64,000 nucleotides of DNA. Source: Chitinophaga sancti (GTDB lineage Bacteria; Bacteroidota; Bacteroidia; Chitinophagales; Chitinophagaceae). Positions within the stretch are counted from its first letter, which is position 1. Each line of letters begins with the position of its first letter. The notes beneath the pieces are model-generated. The model ran no database searches, was not told where the DNA came from, and saw nothing but the letters and a program-made list of their open reading frames with translations. The stretch spans positions 3,658,001 through 3,722,000 of the forward strand of contig NZ_CP139972.1 of assembly GCF_034424315.1 (NCBI RefSeq), written 5' to 3'. The position numbers and the translations under genes are program-made. Below are positions 18,449-27,012 of the stretch, one piece after another.

Positions 18449-19294
18449 TTAAGGATTGCCGGATGGCATTTTCTTCTGTATATACCAACAGACAGCACTA
18501 AACACTACCATCGCGGCTATAAACACAACGATATAAGCCGGTGTTCCTAACAAACCTAAAACATCCTGCTGCTCTTTCGGCAAGAACATAGACAACACGG
18601 CTGTTGTATTTACAACTGCATGTACAATAATACCGGGTATTACTGACCTTGTTTTGTAATATATCCAGCCTAAGAACAAACCTGCAAAAAATGCAGGAAT
18701 AGACTGCCATGGGTTCAGATGGATCAATGCAAAAAACAAAGCTGAATAAATAATAGCTTTCCGTGCCGGGTAATTTTGCAGTAAGCCTTTTAATACAATC
18801 CCTCTGCAGAATATTTCTTCCAGAATTGGCGCTGCTACAGCAATTATCATTACAGAAAAGACATCGTTCTTAAACAGGCTTTCAAAGAACTGCGCCACAC
18901 TATCAGGCATAGGAATCAATGTAGAAAGGCGATCCATACCTACCACCATAGCCAAAGCACCAGGAATTAATACTGGGATCAGCCAGCCGGGGAATTTATT
19001 GAAACCCAGGCCCAAAGTATCAGATTCAGCCTGACGTTTCCGGCTTTTTCGGGCAGCATACCAGATAGTTGCCAACATACCTACTATATAAGCTACCATG
19101 TTCTGAAAAGACTGTATTAATGGGGTTATTCTAACATTGGGAATGAGTTGACAGATCGCAGCGACAACACCTGTTCCGAACATGAAAAGTAGTACTACCA
19201 GGAATAGTATCAGGAGGTCTTTAAGATTAGGGTACGCGTTGTTGTCTATTAAGTTGTTGCCCATTGCATTGTTATCCATTACATTGTTGTCCAT
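18449..19294 (-). CDS. CPBP-family intramembrane glutamic endopeptidase
   Basis: A 281-residue polytopic membrane protein with about eight hydrophobic segments. It carries the CAAX/ABI motifs: EEIFCRGIVLKGLL (EExxxR, residues about 160-165), FFALIHLNPWQS (FxxxH) and IIVHAVVNT (HxxxN/B). Family members cleave prenylated or other membrane peptides or confer bacteriocin self-immunity; the target here is unknown. The N-terminus has a tandem MDNN/MGNN/IDNN repeat with three possible ATG starts at 15-bp steps, so the true start is uncertain. Confidence 0.88.
   Translation of the reverse strand: MDNNVMDNNAMGNNLIDNNAYPNLKDLLILFLVVLLFMFGTGVVAAICQLIPNVRITPLIQSFQNMVAYIVGMLATIWYAARKSRKRQAESDTLGLGFNKFPGWLIPVLIPGALAMVVGMDRLSTLIPMPDSVAQFFESLFKNDVFSVMIIAVAAPILEEIFCRGIVLKGLLQNYPARKAIIYSALFFALIHLNPWQSIPAFFAGLFLGWIYYKTRSVIPGIIVHAVVNTTAVLSMFLPKEQQDVLGLLGTPAYIVVFIAAMVVFSAVCWYIQKKMPSGNP
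19235..19294 (-). repeat. Four tandem 15-bp repeats at the CPBP start codon
   Basis: The first 60 nt of the CPBP gene are four imperfect copies of a 15-mer, ATGGAYAACAATGYA, coding MDNNV MDNNA MGNNL IDNNA. Three copies carry an in-frame ATG. Confidence 0.85.
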
Positions 19295-19327
19295 TATAAC
19301 TGGGGATTTCTGCTAAAATAGTGAATT

Positions 19328-19357
19328 TTTGAACCCCACTGGGCGGTGGGGTTCAAA
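19328..19357. promoter_or_regulatory. Perfect 12-bp hairpin upstream of CPBP gene
   Basis: TTTGAACCCCAC (19328-19339) and GTGGGGTTCAAA (19346-19357) flank a 6-nt loop, between the ABM gene and the CPBP start, 33 nt from the CPBP ATG. The T-tract lies on the plus side of the left arm, so it is not a standard terminator for the minus-strand genes. Confidence 0.5.
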
Positions 19358-19423
19358 GTTGGGATCTTATTACCCGAATGATGTCTATAAAGCCTTTTTA
19401 TATTCCAAGCATTCATTGCCTGC

Positions 19424-19711
19424 TTAATTAATCTGGCTCAGCACATCGATGGCGATATCCGCTTTACCGGTTATCGCCTGCACTAATTCCTTGAAATGTG
19501 CTGTTGAGTTATGAAAATCAATAGCCGCCTGTGATTTCCATTCTTCCAGGATCACAATGATTGCCGGATTGGATACATGCTCAGTTACGTTGTAGTATAC
19601 ATTTCCTTCTTCGGCCCTTGAAAGTGCTGCGCATTTCAGGATACTTGCTAACACGTCTTTTCTGTTTTCAGGACTTACTGTAACCCTGGCAACGATTTTT
19701 AGAGTTTTCAT
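19424..19711 (-). CDS. Putative quinol monooxygenase (ABM domain)
   Basis: A 95-residue single-domain protein of the antibiotic biosynthesis monooxygenase / YgiN family, a dimeric ferredoxin-like fold. MKTLKIVARVTVSPENRKD is taken as the start. Typical features are the strand-helix pattern, the EEGNVYYNVTEH block (usually EpGcl.Y.vh) and FVILEEW-like IIVILEEWKSQAAIDFHNST, followed by the HF motif (AHFKEL). Substrate unknown; quinol or small aromatic oxidation is the family theme. It lies 129 bp upstream of the CPBP gene on the same strand. Confidence 0.82.
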   Translation of the reverse strand: MKTLKIVARVTVSPENRKDVLASILKCAALSRAEEGNVYYNVTEHVSNPAIIVILEEWKSQAAIDFHNSTAHFKELVQAITGKADIAIDVLSQIN

Positions 19712-19827
19712 TTTACTGATGTTTCTTTGCGTTCTTTGCACAAAATGTATGCTACAATACAAAATGTCATAAGGTTATTTTCGATGGCAATTATCGATAA
19801 AAGCGATAAGTATTTGTAAATTTAAGG

Positions 19828-20565
19828 ATGAAACGGAGATTGCTTCTACTTGTCTGTGCCCTTTTAGTATTTGCAGGGGCGGATGCACAAAAAAAGATTA
19901 CAGTGGCTGTAGCGGCTAATATGCAGTATGCGATCGAGGCGCTGAAGCTTACTTATAACAGGCAGCACCCATTGCAGATAGATGTCGTATTAGGGGCGTC
20001 GGGGAAATTGACCCAGCAGATTATTGCAGGGGCTCCTTTTGATATTTTTATTTCTGCAGATACGACGTTTCCGGCGAAGGTACAGGCTGCTGGAATGGCA
20101 GTGGCCGGACCAAGGAACTATGCACAGGGGATTTTGGTGCTATGGACTGCGCGGGCGGATATACGACCTGAAATACAGGTGTTGACCAATAGCGTGGTAA
20201 GTCATATTGCTATTGCGAATCCGGGTACGGCGCCTTATGGAGCAGCGGCAGTAAGTGTGATGAAGAAGTACCAGGTGTATGATAAAGTGGCAGCGAAGCT
20301 GGTGACGGGAGAGAGTATTACGCAGGCGAGTCAGTATATTGCTTCGGGGAACGCGGAGATAGGGTTTACGGCGAAGTCTATTGTGATAGCTGAGGCGATG
20401 AGGGGGAAAGGGCATTGGGTGGAGATAAAGCAGCAGGATTATGCGCCGATTAAGCAGGCAGCGGTGTTGTTGAAAGATAATGCGGCGGCAAAGGGGTTTT
20501 ATGAGTTTTTGTTTTCGGCACAGGCGAAGAAGGTGTTTGAACAGTTTGGGTATATTGTGAAGTGA
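19828..20565 (+). CDS. modA: Molybdate ABC transporter substrate-binding protein
   Basis: A 245-residue periplasmic binding protein that captures molybdate or tungstate. The signal peptide is MKRRLLLLVCALLVFAGADAQ. ModA landmarks follow: ITVAVAANMQYAIEALK, GASGKLTQQIIAGAPFDIFISAD, IAIANPGTAPYGAAA (the usual NP-APYG motif) and GNAEIGFTAKS. It is followed by permease and ATPase genes, giving the order A-B-C. The 55-bp gap before modB is compatible with one operon. No ModE gene is nearby. Confidence 0.93.
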   Translation: MKRRLLLLVCALLVFAGADAQKKITVAVAANMQYAIEALKLTYNRQHPLQIDVVLGASGKLTQQIIAGAPFDIFISADTTFPAKVQAAGMAVAGPRNYAQGILVLWTARADIRPEIQVLTNSVVSHIAIANPGTAPYGAAAVSVMKKYQVYDKVAAKLVTGESITQASQYIASGNAEIGFTAKSIVIAEAMRGKGHWVEIKQQDYAPIKQAAVLLKDNAAAKGFYEFLFSAQAKKVFEQFGYIVK

Positions 20566-20620
20566 TGGCAGGAAGGAGTGGACTTATAATATTGACACCG
20601 ATGATTCTTTTTATTAAACA

Positions 20621-21283
20621 ATGATTGAAACCGCACCCATATTACTCACTTTACAACTTGCACTGTTTACAACAGTCATCTTATTCTTTATCGCCGTACC
20701 CATAGCATGGTGGCTTTCACAAAAACCATCTCCTTTCAAAACAGTGATGGAAGTACTGGTGAGTATGCCCCTGGTACTGCCCCCCTCAGTCATTGGGTTT
20801 TACCTCCTGATGGCCTTCAGGCCAGAGGCCTTCTTAGCAAAGTATATGCATATCCGGTTGGCTTTTTCTTTTGAAGGACTGCTGATCGGGTCTTTGTTAT
20901 ATAGCCTGCCTTTTATGGTGCATCCAATTCAATCAGGATTGACATCTTTGCCGGAGAGTTTGAAAGAGGCGGCATATTCGTTAGGGAAATCAAAATGGCA
21001 GACATTGGTGAAAGTGTTGTTGCCGAATATCAAGCCTTCTTTATTGACCGGGATTATTTTGACATTTGCTCACACTGTGGGGGAATTTGGTATTGTGCTG
21101 ATGGTGGGTGGGAATATTCCAGGAAAGACAAGAACAGCGGCAATTGCGATTTATGATGAGAATGATCTTTTTCATTATGATATAGCGAATAAGTATGCGT
21201 TGGTATTGATAGGGGTTTCATTTGTGGTGTTGTTTTCAATGTATTTTATTAACAGGCGGATACAGCGGACTAATTATTTCTGA
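20621..21283 (+). CDS. modB: Molybdate ABC transporter permease
   Basis: A 220-residue inner-membrane permease with about five transmembrane helices. The EAA coupling loop is ESLKEAAYSLGKSKWQTLVKVLLPNIKPSLLTG, which contacts the ATPase; the motif HTVGEFGIVLMVGGNIPG after it is the ModB hallmark. It ends one base before the modC start codon. Confidence 0.93.
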   Translation: MIETAPILLTLQLALFTTVILFFIAVPIAWWLSQKPSPFKTVMEVLVSMPLVLPPSVIGFYLLMAFRPEAFLAKYMHIRLAFSFEGLLIGSLLYSLPFMVHPIQSGLTSLPESLKEAAYSLGKSKWQTLVKVLLPNIKPSLLTGIILTFAHTVGEFGIVLMVGGNIPGKTRTAAIAIYDENDLFHYDIANKYALVLIGVSFVVLFSMYFINRRIQRTNYF

Positions 21284-21284
21284 C

Positions 21285-22070
21285 ATGATTCAGTTATCGT
21301 TACAAAAGCATCTACACACTGCTGATGGAGACTTACTCCTTCAACTCGATCTGGCGCTAAAACAAGGCGGATTTATAAGTCTGTACGGTGCTTCGGGTAC
21401 TGGTAAAACCAGTATCCTGCGTATGCTGGCGGGCTTCATGTCTCCTGATAGCGGCACTATTCATGTAGAAGGAAGCTGTTGGTTTGATAAAAATAAAAAA
21501 ATAAATGTAAGTCCGCAGCGGAGGAATGTGGGAATGGTATTCCAGGATTACGCGTTGTTTCCCAATATGACTGTACGGGAAAATATTGCATTCGCTTTGA
21601 AAAGGCACGACCCGCTCAGCATTGTAGATGAATTGCTGGAGCTAAGCGGATTGACCAATCTCGCACTGAGAAAACCACAGGGGCTTTCCGGCGGACAAAA
21701 GCAAAGGGTAGCCCTGGCAAGAGCCATTGCACAACGGCCGGCGTTGTTATTACTGGATGAACCTTTGTCGGCGATTGACAGGGAATTGCGGAGGTCTTTG
21801 CAGGAGACCTTGCAGGAGGTTCACCGGAGGTATCATTTGACGACTGTGATGGTCAGTCATGATGTAGAAGAAATTGTGCGGCTCTCTGATAAGGTGGTGC
21901 ACATTGCCAATGGGAAAGGCATTCAATATGATTCACCTGCTGCGTTTTTTGAGTTGCAAAAAGGAGATGTGGTAGATGTAAGGAAAGAAGGTGATAAAAC
22001 ATATGTAACTGTATTGGTGGAGAATGGTGGATTGAGTGTGGGTGATAAAGTGAAATTTGAGCGGGAGTAG
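21285..22070 (+). CDS. modC: Molybdate ABC transporter ATPase, short form
   Basis: A 261-residue ABC ATPase starting at MIQLSLQKHLH (ATG 21285), one base after the modB stop TGA. Walker A is GASGTGKTS (residues about 37-45), then the Q-loop MVFQDYALFPNMTVREN, signature LSGGQKQRVALARAIA, Walker B LLLLDEPLSAID, and H-loop VSHDVEE. E. coli ModC has about 350 residues with a C-terminal Mop/TOBE domain. Here only about 60 residues follow the H-loop, ending in a KGDVVDVRKEGDKTYVTVLV stretch, so the regulatory domain is reduced. Confidence 0.9.
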   Translation: MIQLSLQKHLHTADGDLLLQLDLALKQGGFISLYGASGTGKTSILRMLAGFMSPDSGTIHVEGSCWFDKNKKINVSPQRRNVGMVFQDYALFPNMTVRENIAFALKRHDPLSIVDELLELSGLTNLALRKPQGLSGGQKQRVALARAIAQRPALLLLDEPLSAIDRELRRSLQETLQEVHRRYHLTTVMVSHDVEEIVRLSDKVVHIANGKGIQYDSPAAFFELQKGDVVDVRKEGDKTYVTVLVENGGLSVGDKVKFERE

Positions 22071-22073
22071 TAC

Positions 22074-22961
22074 CTATCTTCCTTTCATCTCCGCCTCATA
22101 ACGCTTAAAATCCGAATACCCCATCCCCATCCTGCTATTGGCCTTCAAATAAATCTTCTGCTCCTTATTATCCAATATCACATTAAACTGGCTCAGCACC
22201 TGATTTCCTAATAATGTACATCTTCCTTTGGGGTTTTCAGGATCGGCAGCATTCGTCACTATATCCTTAAACTTCACCCCTCCTATCTCTGCATCCAGCC
22301 TCACTATTTTCTTCCCATTCAACATCATCAATTCTTTCAATTTTCCCCAATTCCCATCCGTTCCGGTAAAGTCCTCTCCTATCAGCATGGTACCATCCCG
22401 CCCCGTATCAAACAATGTCCACCACGTATACGTTTCGCCGTTATGAGTAAACGATACCTTCATCTTTGGCCTGAATTGTTCGTAAATTATCGCCTGGCTT
22501 GCATAGTCTTTTGCTTTTTCAGGTAAGTGATCCCGTACTATTAAAATATTCAGATCATAATCCAGCTCAATCACCTTGTTCCAAAACAGGCCATTCCCCA
22601 CTATCAAATCCTCCTGCGGCAACATATTCCCTACTTCTGCAAGTGGCAGATCAGACCATTGCAAATGGCCTATAGATAATTGATTGCTATTGCTTTTCCG
22701 CACTTCATTAATCCCCTCGGTATTATTCATTATTACCTTGTCATCAAAATGCAGGCCCAGTCTTTCGCAAGATTGCCTATTCACGGCCTGGGTACCAGCA
22801 CCCAAATCAAATTCAATCCTTACCTGACTTGTATCATTCAATCTTCCCTGTAATAATACCTTCGGGCCCGATAGTGTAAAAGGAATAGTATCCGGTAAAT
22901 GCTGTGCAATAAGACTTTGCAGCTGTAGTAACAATATAGATGTAATGATGATCCTGATCAT
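22074..22961 (-). CDS. Retropepsin-like aspartyl protease-fold protein, secreted
   Basis: A 295-residue protein. MIRIIITSILLLQLQSLIAQ is a signal peptide, so the start at 22961 is preferred over an upstream in-frame codon. Two aspartyl-protease-like halves can be seen: RIEFDLGAGTQAVNRQSC and WWTLFDTGRDGTMLIGEDF (D-T-G). The first half has DLG in place of DTG. It ends with LLGNQVLSQFNVILDNKEQKIYLK, the usual closing strand of the fold. The proteolytic activity is uncertain. It is convergent with modC with three bases between the stops. Confidence 0.7.
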   Translation of the reverse strand: MIRIIITSILLLQLQSLIAQHLPDTIPFTLSGPKVLLQGRLNDTSQVRIEFDLGAGTQAVNRQSCERLGLHFDDKVIMNNTEGINEVRKSNSNQLSIGHLQWSDLPLAEVGNMLPQEDLIVGNGLFWNKVIELDYDLNILIVRDHLPEKAKDYASQAIIYEQFRPKMKVSFTHNGETYTWWTLFDTGRDGTMLIGEDFTGTDGNWGKLKELMMLNGKKIVRLDAEIGGVKFKDIVTNAADPENPKGRCTLLGNQVLSQFNVILDNKEQKIYLKANSRMGMGYSDFKRYEAEMKGR

Positions 22962-23070
22962 GGTTAAATGGTTTACATATATTAGTTCCCTTTCAGTAAA
23001 AAAGGTTGCACTTTTCAGGAATTTTTTTTTGTCTACCTTCATTTGTATTCCTTTTTTACATACAAAAACT

Positions 23071-23770
23071 ATGAAGAAAATACTTCGCCTAAGACCTATG
23101 CTACTTTCATTATGCAGGGTTTTAACCAGTCAATTTATATTTACACAGGATCGTGACTGATGGCAGGCAGATGGTAGTTTTCGGCATTGGAACCAGCAGA
23201 CCAGATAAACTGTTACAGGTACACAATAACAGCATTGAGGACAATAATATTCTCGCATCAGGACACGCCGCTTCCATCTGGTTTACAGCACTTTCTACGT
23301 TATCAGAGAGTAAGAACAGTGCATTTGGCAGAATTGGATTAGCGACCAGGTCCGCAGCTTTTTTACTGACTGCACAAAGTGGTGATTTTGTCATTCATAG
23401 TGTTACCAGAAATGGGAATATTCTCTTTGGTACCGGATTGGATGAAGCAGGTACTAATGGCGTAGAGAGAATGCGCTTATCTTATAATGGCAATCGTGGT
23501 ATCAACGTCACTTCTCCCACTGCAAAACTGCATGTATATGGAGATGTACGGTTCCGGGGATTGCCGACCAGGCCAGAAACGGTACTGGTACCGGATGAAA
23601 ATGGATATATCTGCAAGAATAATAGTCCTGTAGCAGTACCTTCAAATACAGCGAATGATGTGGGGAGTTTCGAAGTACAGGCGAAAGAATTGAAGAAAGA
23701 GCTGGAAGAACTGCGAATGCAGATAGCTGCATTAAGAGCTGCGACAATGCCGGTAGCTGCGAATGATTAA
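23071..23770 (+). pseudogene. Decayed paralogue of the downstream T9SS-secreted protein
   Basis: A signal-peptide-like start (MKKILRLRPMLLSLCRVL at 23071) runs into a TGA at 23158. The body continues in another frame from about 23153 (DGRQMVVFGIGTSRPDKLLQ) to 23770. That body matches the centre of the intact paralogue at 24063: EDNNILASGHAASI against EDNNVMISGKSPSI, and SPTAKLHVYGDVRFRGL against APTAKLHVNGTVRFQGL. The paralogue's first 100-odd residues and its C-terminal sorting domain are missing. A frameshift plus deletions is the simplest reading. The 205-codon fragment could still be translated. Confidence 0.7.
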
Positions 23771-23860
23771 AAATATAATGGCACTGCGCTGGAATAATGT
23801 CACTGGCTGCTAATGATTAAAAATATAATGACACTGCGCTGGAACTATGCCCCTGGCCAC
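23761..23860 (+). repeat. 50-bp tandem duplication
   Basis: AATGATTAAAAATATAATGG at 23762 recurs at 23812 as AATGATTAAAAATATAATGA, and the following about 30 bases also match (ACTGCGCTGGAA). The first copy includes the pseudogene's stop codon. Confidence 0.8.
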
Positions 23861-24062
23861 TGGTGGAGAATCAGCAATTACGAACGCAAACTATAATAAT
23901 ACCTTACATTAATATCCGACAATAAGCGGGTATTATTTTAAAAACAATAATTTCCACATGTGATAATTTCCCCTATATTAGCACCATAAAAATAACCCAT
24001 GTAATAAAGACACTTATCTACCATTGAAGTACCTATGTTTTTTTAAACCCTAATCATACAAA

Positions 24063-25355
24063 ATGACAAAGACCCAAAGCTGGAAACTGGTGTTAATCAG
24101 TTTTTGCAGCATGTTAACCATTCAATCCGCCAAAGCCCAGGGCTGGGTTGGCAATCCCGGACAGCGCCTGATTGCTGTTAATGATTCCCTCAAGTACGGT
24201 AGTTTATTTGTAGGTATTGGTACTAACACACCTACCTCACAATTACACACCACCGGTTCTGTACGATTCACCGGCCTTTCGCAGTTTAATGCTGCACCAC
24301 GTTTCCTCGTACAAGATAGCAGCGGCAGCTTATTCTGGAAAGACGCCTCCACCATCGGTAGCAGCAATGCATGGTTATTGACCGGCAATGCAGGTACTAA
24401 TCCGAATTCCAATTTTGTAGGAACTACGGATACTGCCAGGCTTGTATTCAGAACGAACAACGTTGAGAAAGCAACGATCCTTTCCAACGGTAACACAGGT
24501 ATTGGTTTGAGTACGCCTATCAAACTCCTGCACATTCACAGTTCAAGTACAACGGCGGAAGACAACAACGTGATGATATCCGGTAAGTCTCCCTCTATCT
24601 GTTTCTCACAGAATCCTACTCAACCAGCAAGTGGTCAGATCACCACACCGTTTGCAAGATTTGGTCTTGCATCCAGGACCGGTGCATTCGTCACCACTTC
24701 TGTTGTTGGCGATTTCGTGCTACAGGCAATGACCTCTACAGGTAGTTTATTGTTCGGTACCGGTGTAGATTCTATTGGTACTAATGGCCTGGAAAAAGCG
24801 AGGATCAATCCTGCTGGTAATTTCGGTATTAATACTACGGCACCGACTGCTAAGTTGCACGTAAATGGTACTGTGCGGTTCCAGGGGCTGACCACTGGTA
24901 CAGGTAGTGTACTCGTAGTAGACGCAAATGGCAATGTGTATAAAAGCGCAACTACGGCTGCACGGGTAGCGGATTCAAACGATGCACTGCAGCAGGAAGT
25001 GAATGACCTGAAACAGGCATTGGCAGATGTTCAGGCACAACTGGCGGCACTGAAAAGTGGCAGTTTGCAGGTAACTGGTAGCAGCAATGCAAGCGGATCT
25101 TATTCTCTGTCTAGTGCACCTAATCCTACTTCTGGCAGTACTCTTATCAGGTATACATATCCTGGCACCGTAGGTCATGCTTACCTGACGGTTACTGATC
25201 TGAATGGTAAACAAGTGAAGAGAGTGGATCTGAAAACGAATGGTGGTAACAGCGTAAACCTGTCACTGGATGGTGCTACAGCGGGAACGTATGTATATAG
25301 CCTGGAGCTGGATGGTCGTGTGGTAGAAAGTAAGAAGCTGATGCTGGCGAGATAA
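24063..25355 (+). CDS. T9SS-secreted surface protein with tail-stalk-like repeats
   Basis: A 430-residue exported protein. The signal peptide is at residues 1-26, ending SAKAQG. The body has repeated short motifs of the type GIGTNTPTSQLHTTGSVRFTGL, GIGLSTPIKLLHIH and APTAKLHVNGTVRFQGL, like the stalk of trimeric tail-fibre or S74-type proteins. A coiled-coil-like stretch follows (QQEVNDLKQALADVQAQLAA). The last about 80 residues are a type A sorting domain: APNPTSGSTLIRYTYPG through TAGTYVYSLELDGRVVESKKL. It is therefore exported by the type IX system and anchored or released. Function unknown. Confidence 0.85.
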   Translation: MTKTQSWKLVLISFCSMLTIQSAKAQGWVGNPGQRLIAVNDSLKYGSLFVGIGTNTPTSQLHTTGSVRFTGLSQFNAAPRFLVQDSSGSLFWKDASTIGSSNAWLLTGNAGTNPNSNFVGTTDTARLVFRTNNVEKATILSNGNTGIGLSTPIKLLHIHSSSTTAEDNNVMISGKSPSICFSQNPTQPASGQITTPFARFGLASRTGAFVTTSVVGDFVLQAMTSTGSLLFGTGVDSIGTNGLEKARINPAGNFGINTTAPTAKLHVNGTVRFQGLTTGTGSVLVVDANGNVYKSATTAARVADSNDALQQEVNDLKQALADVQAQLAALKSGSLQVTGSSNASGSYSLSSAPNPTSGSTLIRYTYPGTVGHAYLTVTDLNGKQVKRVDLKTNGGNSVNLSLDGATAGTYVYSLELDGRVVESKKLMLAR

Positions 25356-25360
25356 TACCT

Positions 25361-25390
25361 TAATAGCGGGTTTGAATAAGCCCGCTATTA
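25361..25390 (+). terminator. Hairpin after T9SS protein gene
   Basis: TAATAGCGGG (25361-25370) and CCCGCTATTA (25381-25390) are perfectly inverted around a 10-nt loop, five bases after the stop codon. There is no strong U-tract. Confidence 0.65.
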
Positions 25391-25554
25391 GCTTTCCAAC
25401 GGCAAGAACGTGGACTTAAGGTGGCGCTGTAATATGGAAAAAATTGACCAGAAGCAGCAGATGGAGGGTATAGAAGGTCACCAGTGCATGTCTGCAGGTG
25501 TGGTTATATTTTCTATTCGTATGAGATCACTGAATTCCTTTGGCGAGTTTTGTG

Positions 25555-25953
25555 TTATTCTCTTTGAATAAAGGCAGTATATAATAAGGGTGTTGCAATT
25601 GCTCTTTGCAGATACCCAGGTATGTGGACAATTGGAAATCCTTCTTCTTTGACAGCTATAATTTCTCTGGCTGGATCGACTATGATCAATGTACCATTTC
25701 CGGGAATACAGATCTTTTGAGGATAGGTACATATATCTGTTCCCGTTACTCTCACTTTGCTAAAATCGATAGGTACAGCAATATAATTTGAGGCCAATTT
25801 GCGATCCTTTCTGAAGCGGTAAGCTTTGATGGCATGGATATCCTGACTGGTGGTTAGATTGTATAGGGAGTTGCGGAGGAAGTTGTATGCTGGGGAGGTG
25901 GAGTTGCGCAGGGAGAGTGAGGAACGGGTGATGGAATATTTTGATTCTATAGT
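25555..25953 (-). other. Start-less open frame, possible gene remnant
   Basis: About 133 codons are open on the minus strand with no ATG at the upstream end. The frame closes at TAA 25557-25555. The translation has normal composition (SLYNLTTSQDIHAIKAYRF, then YIAVPIDFSKVRVTGTDIC). I do not recognise a family. It may be a truncated gene; the rest of 25391-26190 shows nothing else apart from a hairpin at 25970-26000. Confidence 0.3.
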
Positions 25954-25969
25954 TTAATAATTGATTATA

Positions 25970-26003
25970 AGGAACTTCGGGATTTTTTCCGGAGTTTTTT
26001 TTA
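25970..26003 (+). terminator. Terminator-like hairpin with T-tract
   Basis: AACTTCGGG and CCGGAGTT flank an ATTTTTT loop and are followed by a run of eight T. No gene ends just upstream on the plus strand, so it may belong to a lost gene. Confidence 0.45.
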
Positions 26004-26196
26004 TTTCTTTTTTTGCTGCGTAGAAAGGCTGCGCAGAGGGCTGGTAATTTTGTTTCATCAACGGGAGAGGAAATGAAAGATGGATTCTCCTGGTGATTTA
26101 ACCCTGAAATTATTTTGTTTTTGACTTTAGTTTTGAAGGTTATAGCGTAGCATCTGTAGCAAAAGGCGCAGAGGGCTATAACTGGATAATGTTAGC

Positions 26197-26855
26197 CCTG
26201 AAAGTGTTCATTGTTTTGGTTAATGCCAGAAATGTCCATTGTTTTAGTTGACCCTGAGAGCGTTCATTGTGTTGGTTAATGCCAGAGGCGTCCATTGTGA
26301 ATTAGTTGACCTTGAAAGCATCCATTGTGTTGGTTAATGCCAGAGGCGTCCATTGTGAATTAGTTGACCTTGAAAGCATCCATTGTGTTGGTTAATGCCA
26401 GAAGCGTCTATTGTGAATTAGTTAACCTTGAAAGTGTTCATTGTGTTGGTTAATGCCCGAAGCGTCCATTGTGAATTAGTTAACCCTGAAAGCATCCATT
26501 GTGTTGGTTAATGCCAGAAGCGTCTATTGTGAATTAGTTAACCTTGAAAGCATCCATTGTGTTGGTTAATGCCCGAAGCGTCCATTGTGAATTAGTTGAC
26601 CTTGAAAGCATCCATTGTGTTGGTTAATGCCAGAAGCATCCATTGTGAATTAGTTGACCTTGAAAGCATCCATTGTGTTGATTAATGCCCGAAGCGTCCA
26701 TTGTGAATTAGTTAACCCTGAAAGCATCCATTGTGTTGATTAATGCCAGAAGCGTCTATTGTGAATTAGTTAACCTTGAAAGCATCCATTGTGTTGGTTA
26801 ATGCCAGAAGCATCCATTGTGAATTAGTTGACCTTGAAAGCATCCATTGTGTTGT
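26197..26855. repeat. 58-bp minisatellite, about 11 copies
   Basis: CTTGAAAGCATCCATTG recurs at 26311, 26369, 26427 and onward in 58-bp steps to about 26833; the first unit is 1-2 bp shorter. Each unit is itself two related half-units of about 29 bp, both containing TCCATTGTG: one continues TTGGTTAATGCC, the other AATTAGTTGACC. Copies are contiguous with no spacers, so it is not CRISPR. The period is not a multiple of three and no frame stays open. The array ends about 40 bp before tRNA-Asp. Confidence 0.95.
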
Positions 26856-26891
26856 TAGTTTCCCGGGGGGTATATGGTGATATCTCTCAAC

Positions 26892-26964
26892 GGACCGGTA
26901 GTTCAGTTGGTAGAATTGTGGATTGTCGATCCATCGGTCGCGGGTTCGAACCCCGTCTGGTCCG
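26892..26964 (+). tRNA. tRNA-Asp (anticodon GUC)
   Basis: The cloverleaf folds well. Acceptor GGACCGG pairs with CTGGTCC (one G-U), with G73 as discriminator. The D-stem is GTTC/GAAT. The anticodon stem is GTGGA/TCCAT with loop TTGTCGA, giving anticodon GTC. The T-arm is GCGGG-TTCGAAC-CCCGT. The 3' CCA is not encoded (CCG follows), so it is added after transcription. Confidence 0.95.
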
Positions 26965-26974
26965 CCGAAAAATT

Positions 26975-27012
26975 AAAACGCCTTCAAAGCAATGATTTTG
27001 AAGGCGTTTTTC
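26975..27012 (+). terminator. Terminator of tRNA-Asp
   Basis: AAAACGCCTTCAAA (26975-26988) and TTTGAAGGCGTTTT (26997-27010) form a 14-bp perfect stem with an 8-nt loop and a terminal U-tract, ten bases after the tRNA. Confidence 0.92.

Noticed and set aside
25478..25732. 84-codon minus-strand ORF overlapping the start-less frame at 25555
   Set aside because: Alternative frame over the same segment with poor composition; the longer start-less frame is the better reading.
26197..26855. Possible CRISPR array
   Set aside because: Units are contiguous and have no unique spacers; the repeat is a 58-bp minisatellite and there are no cas genes.
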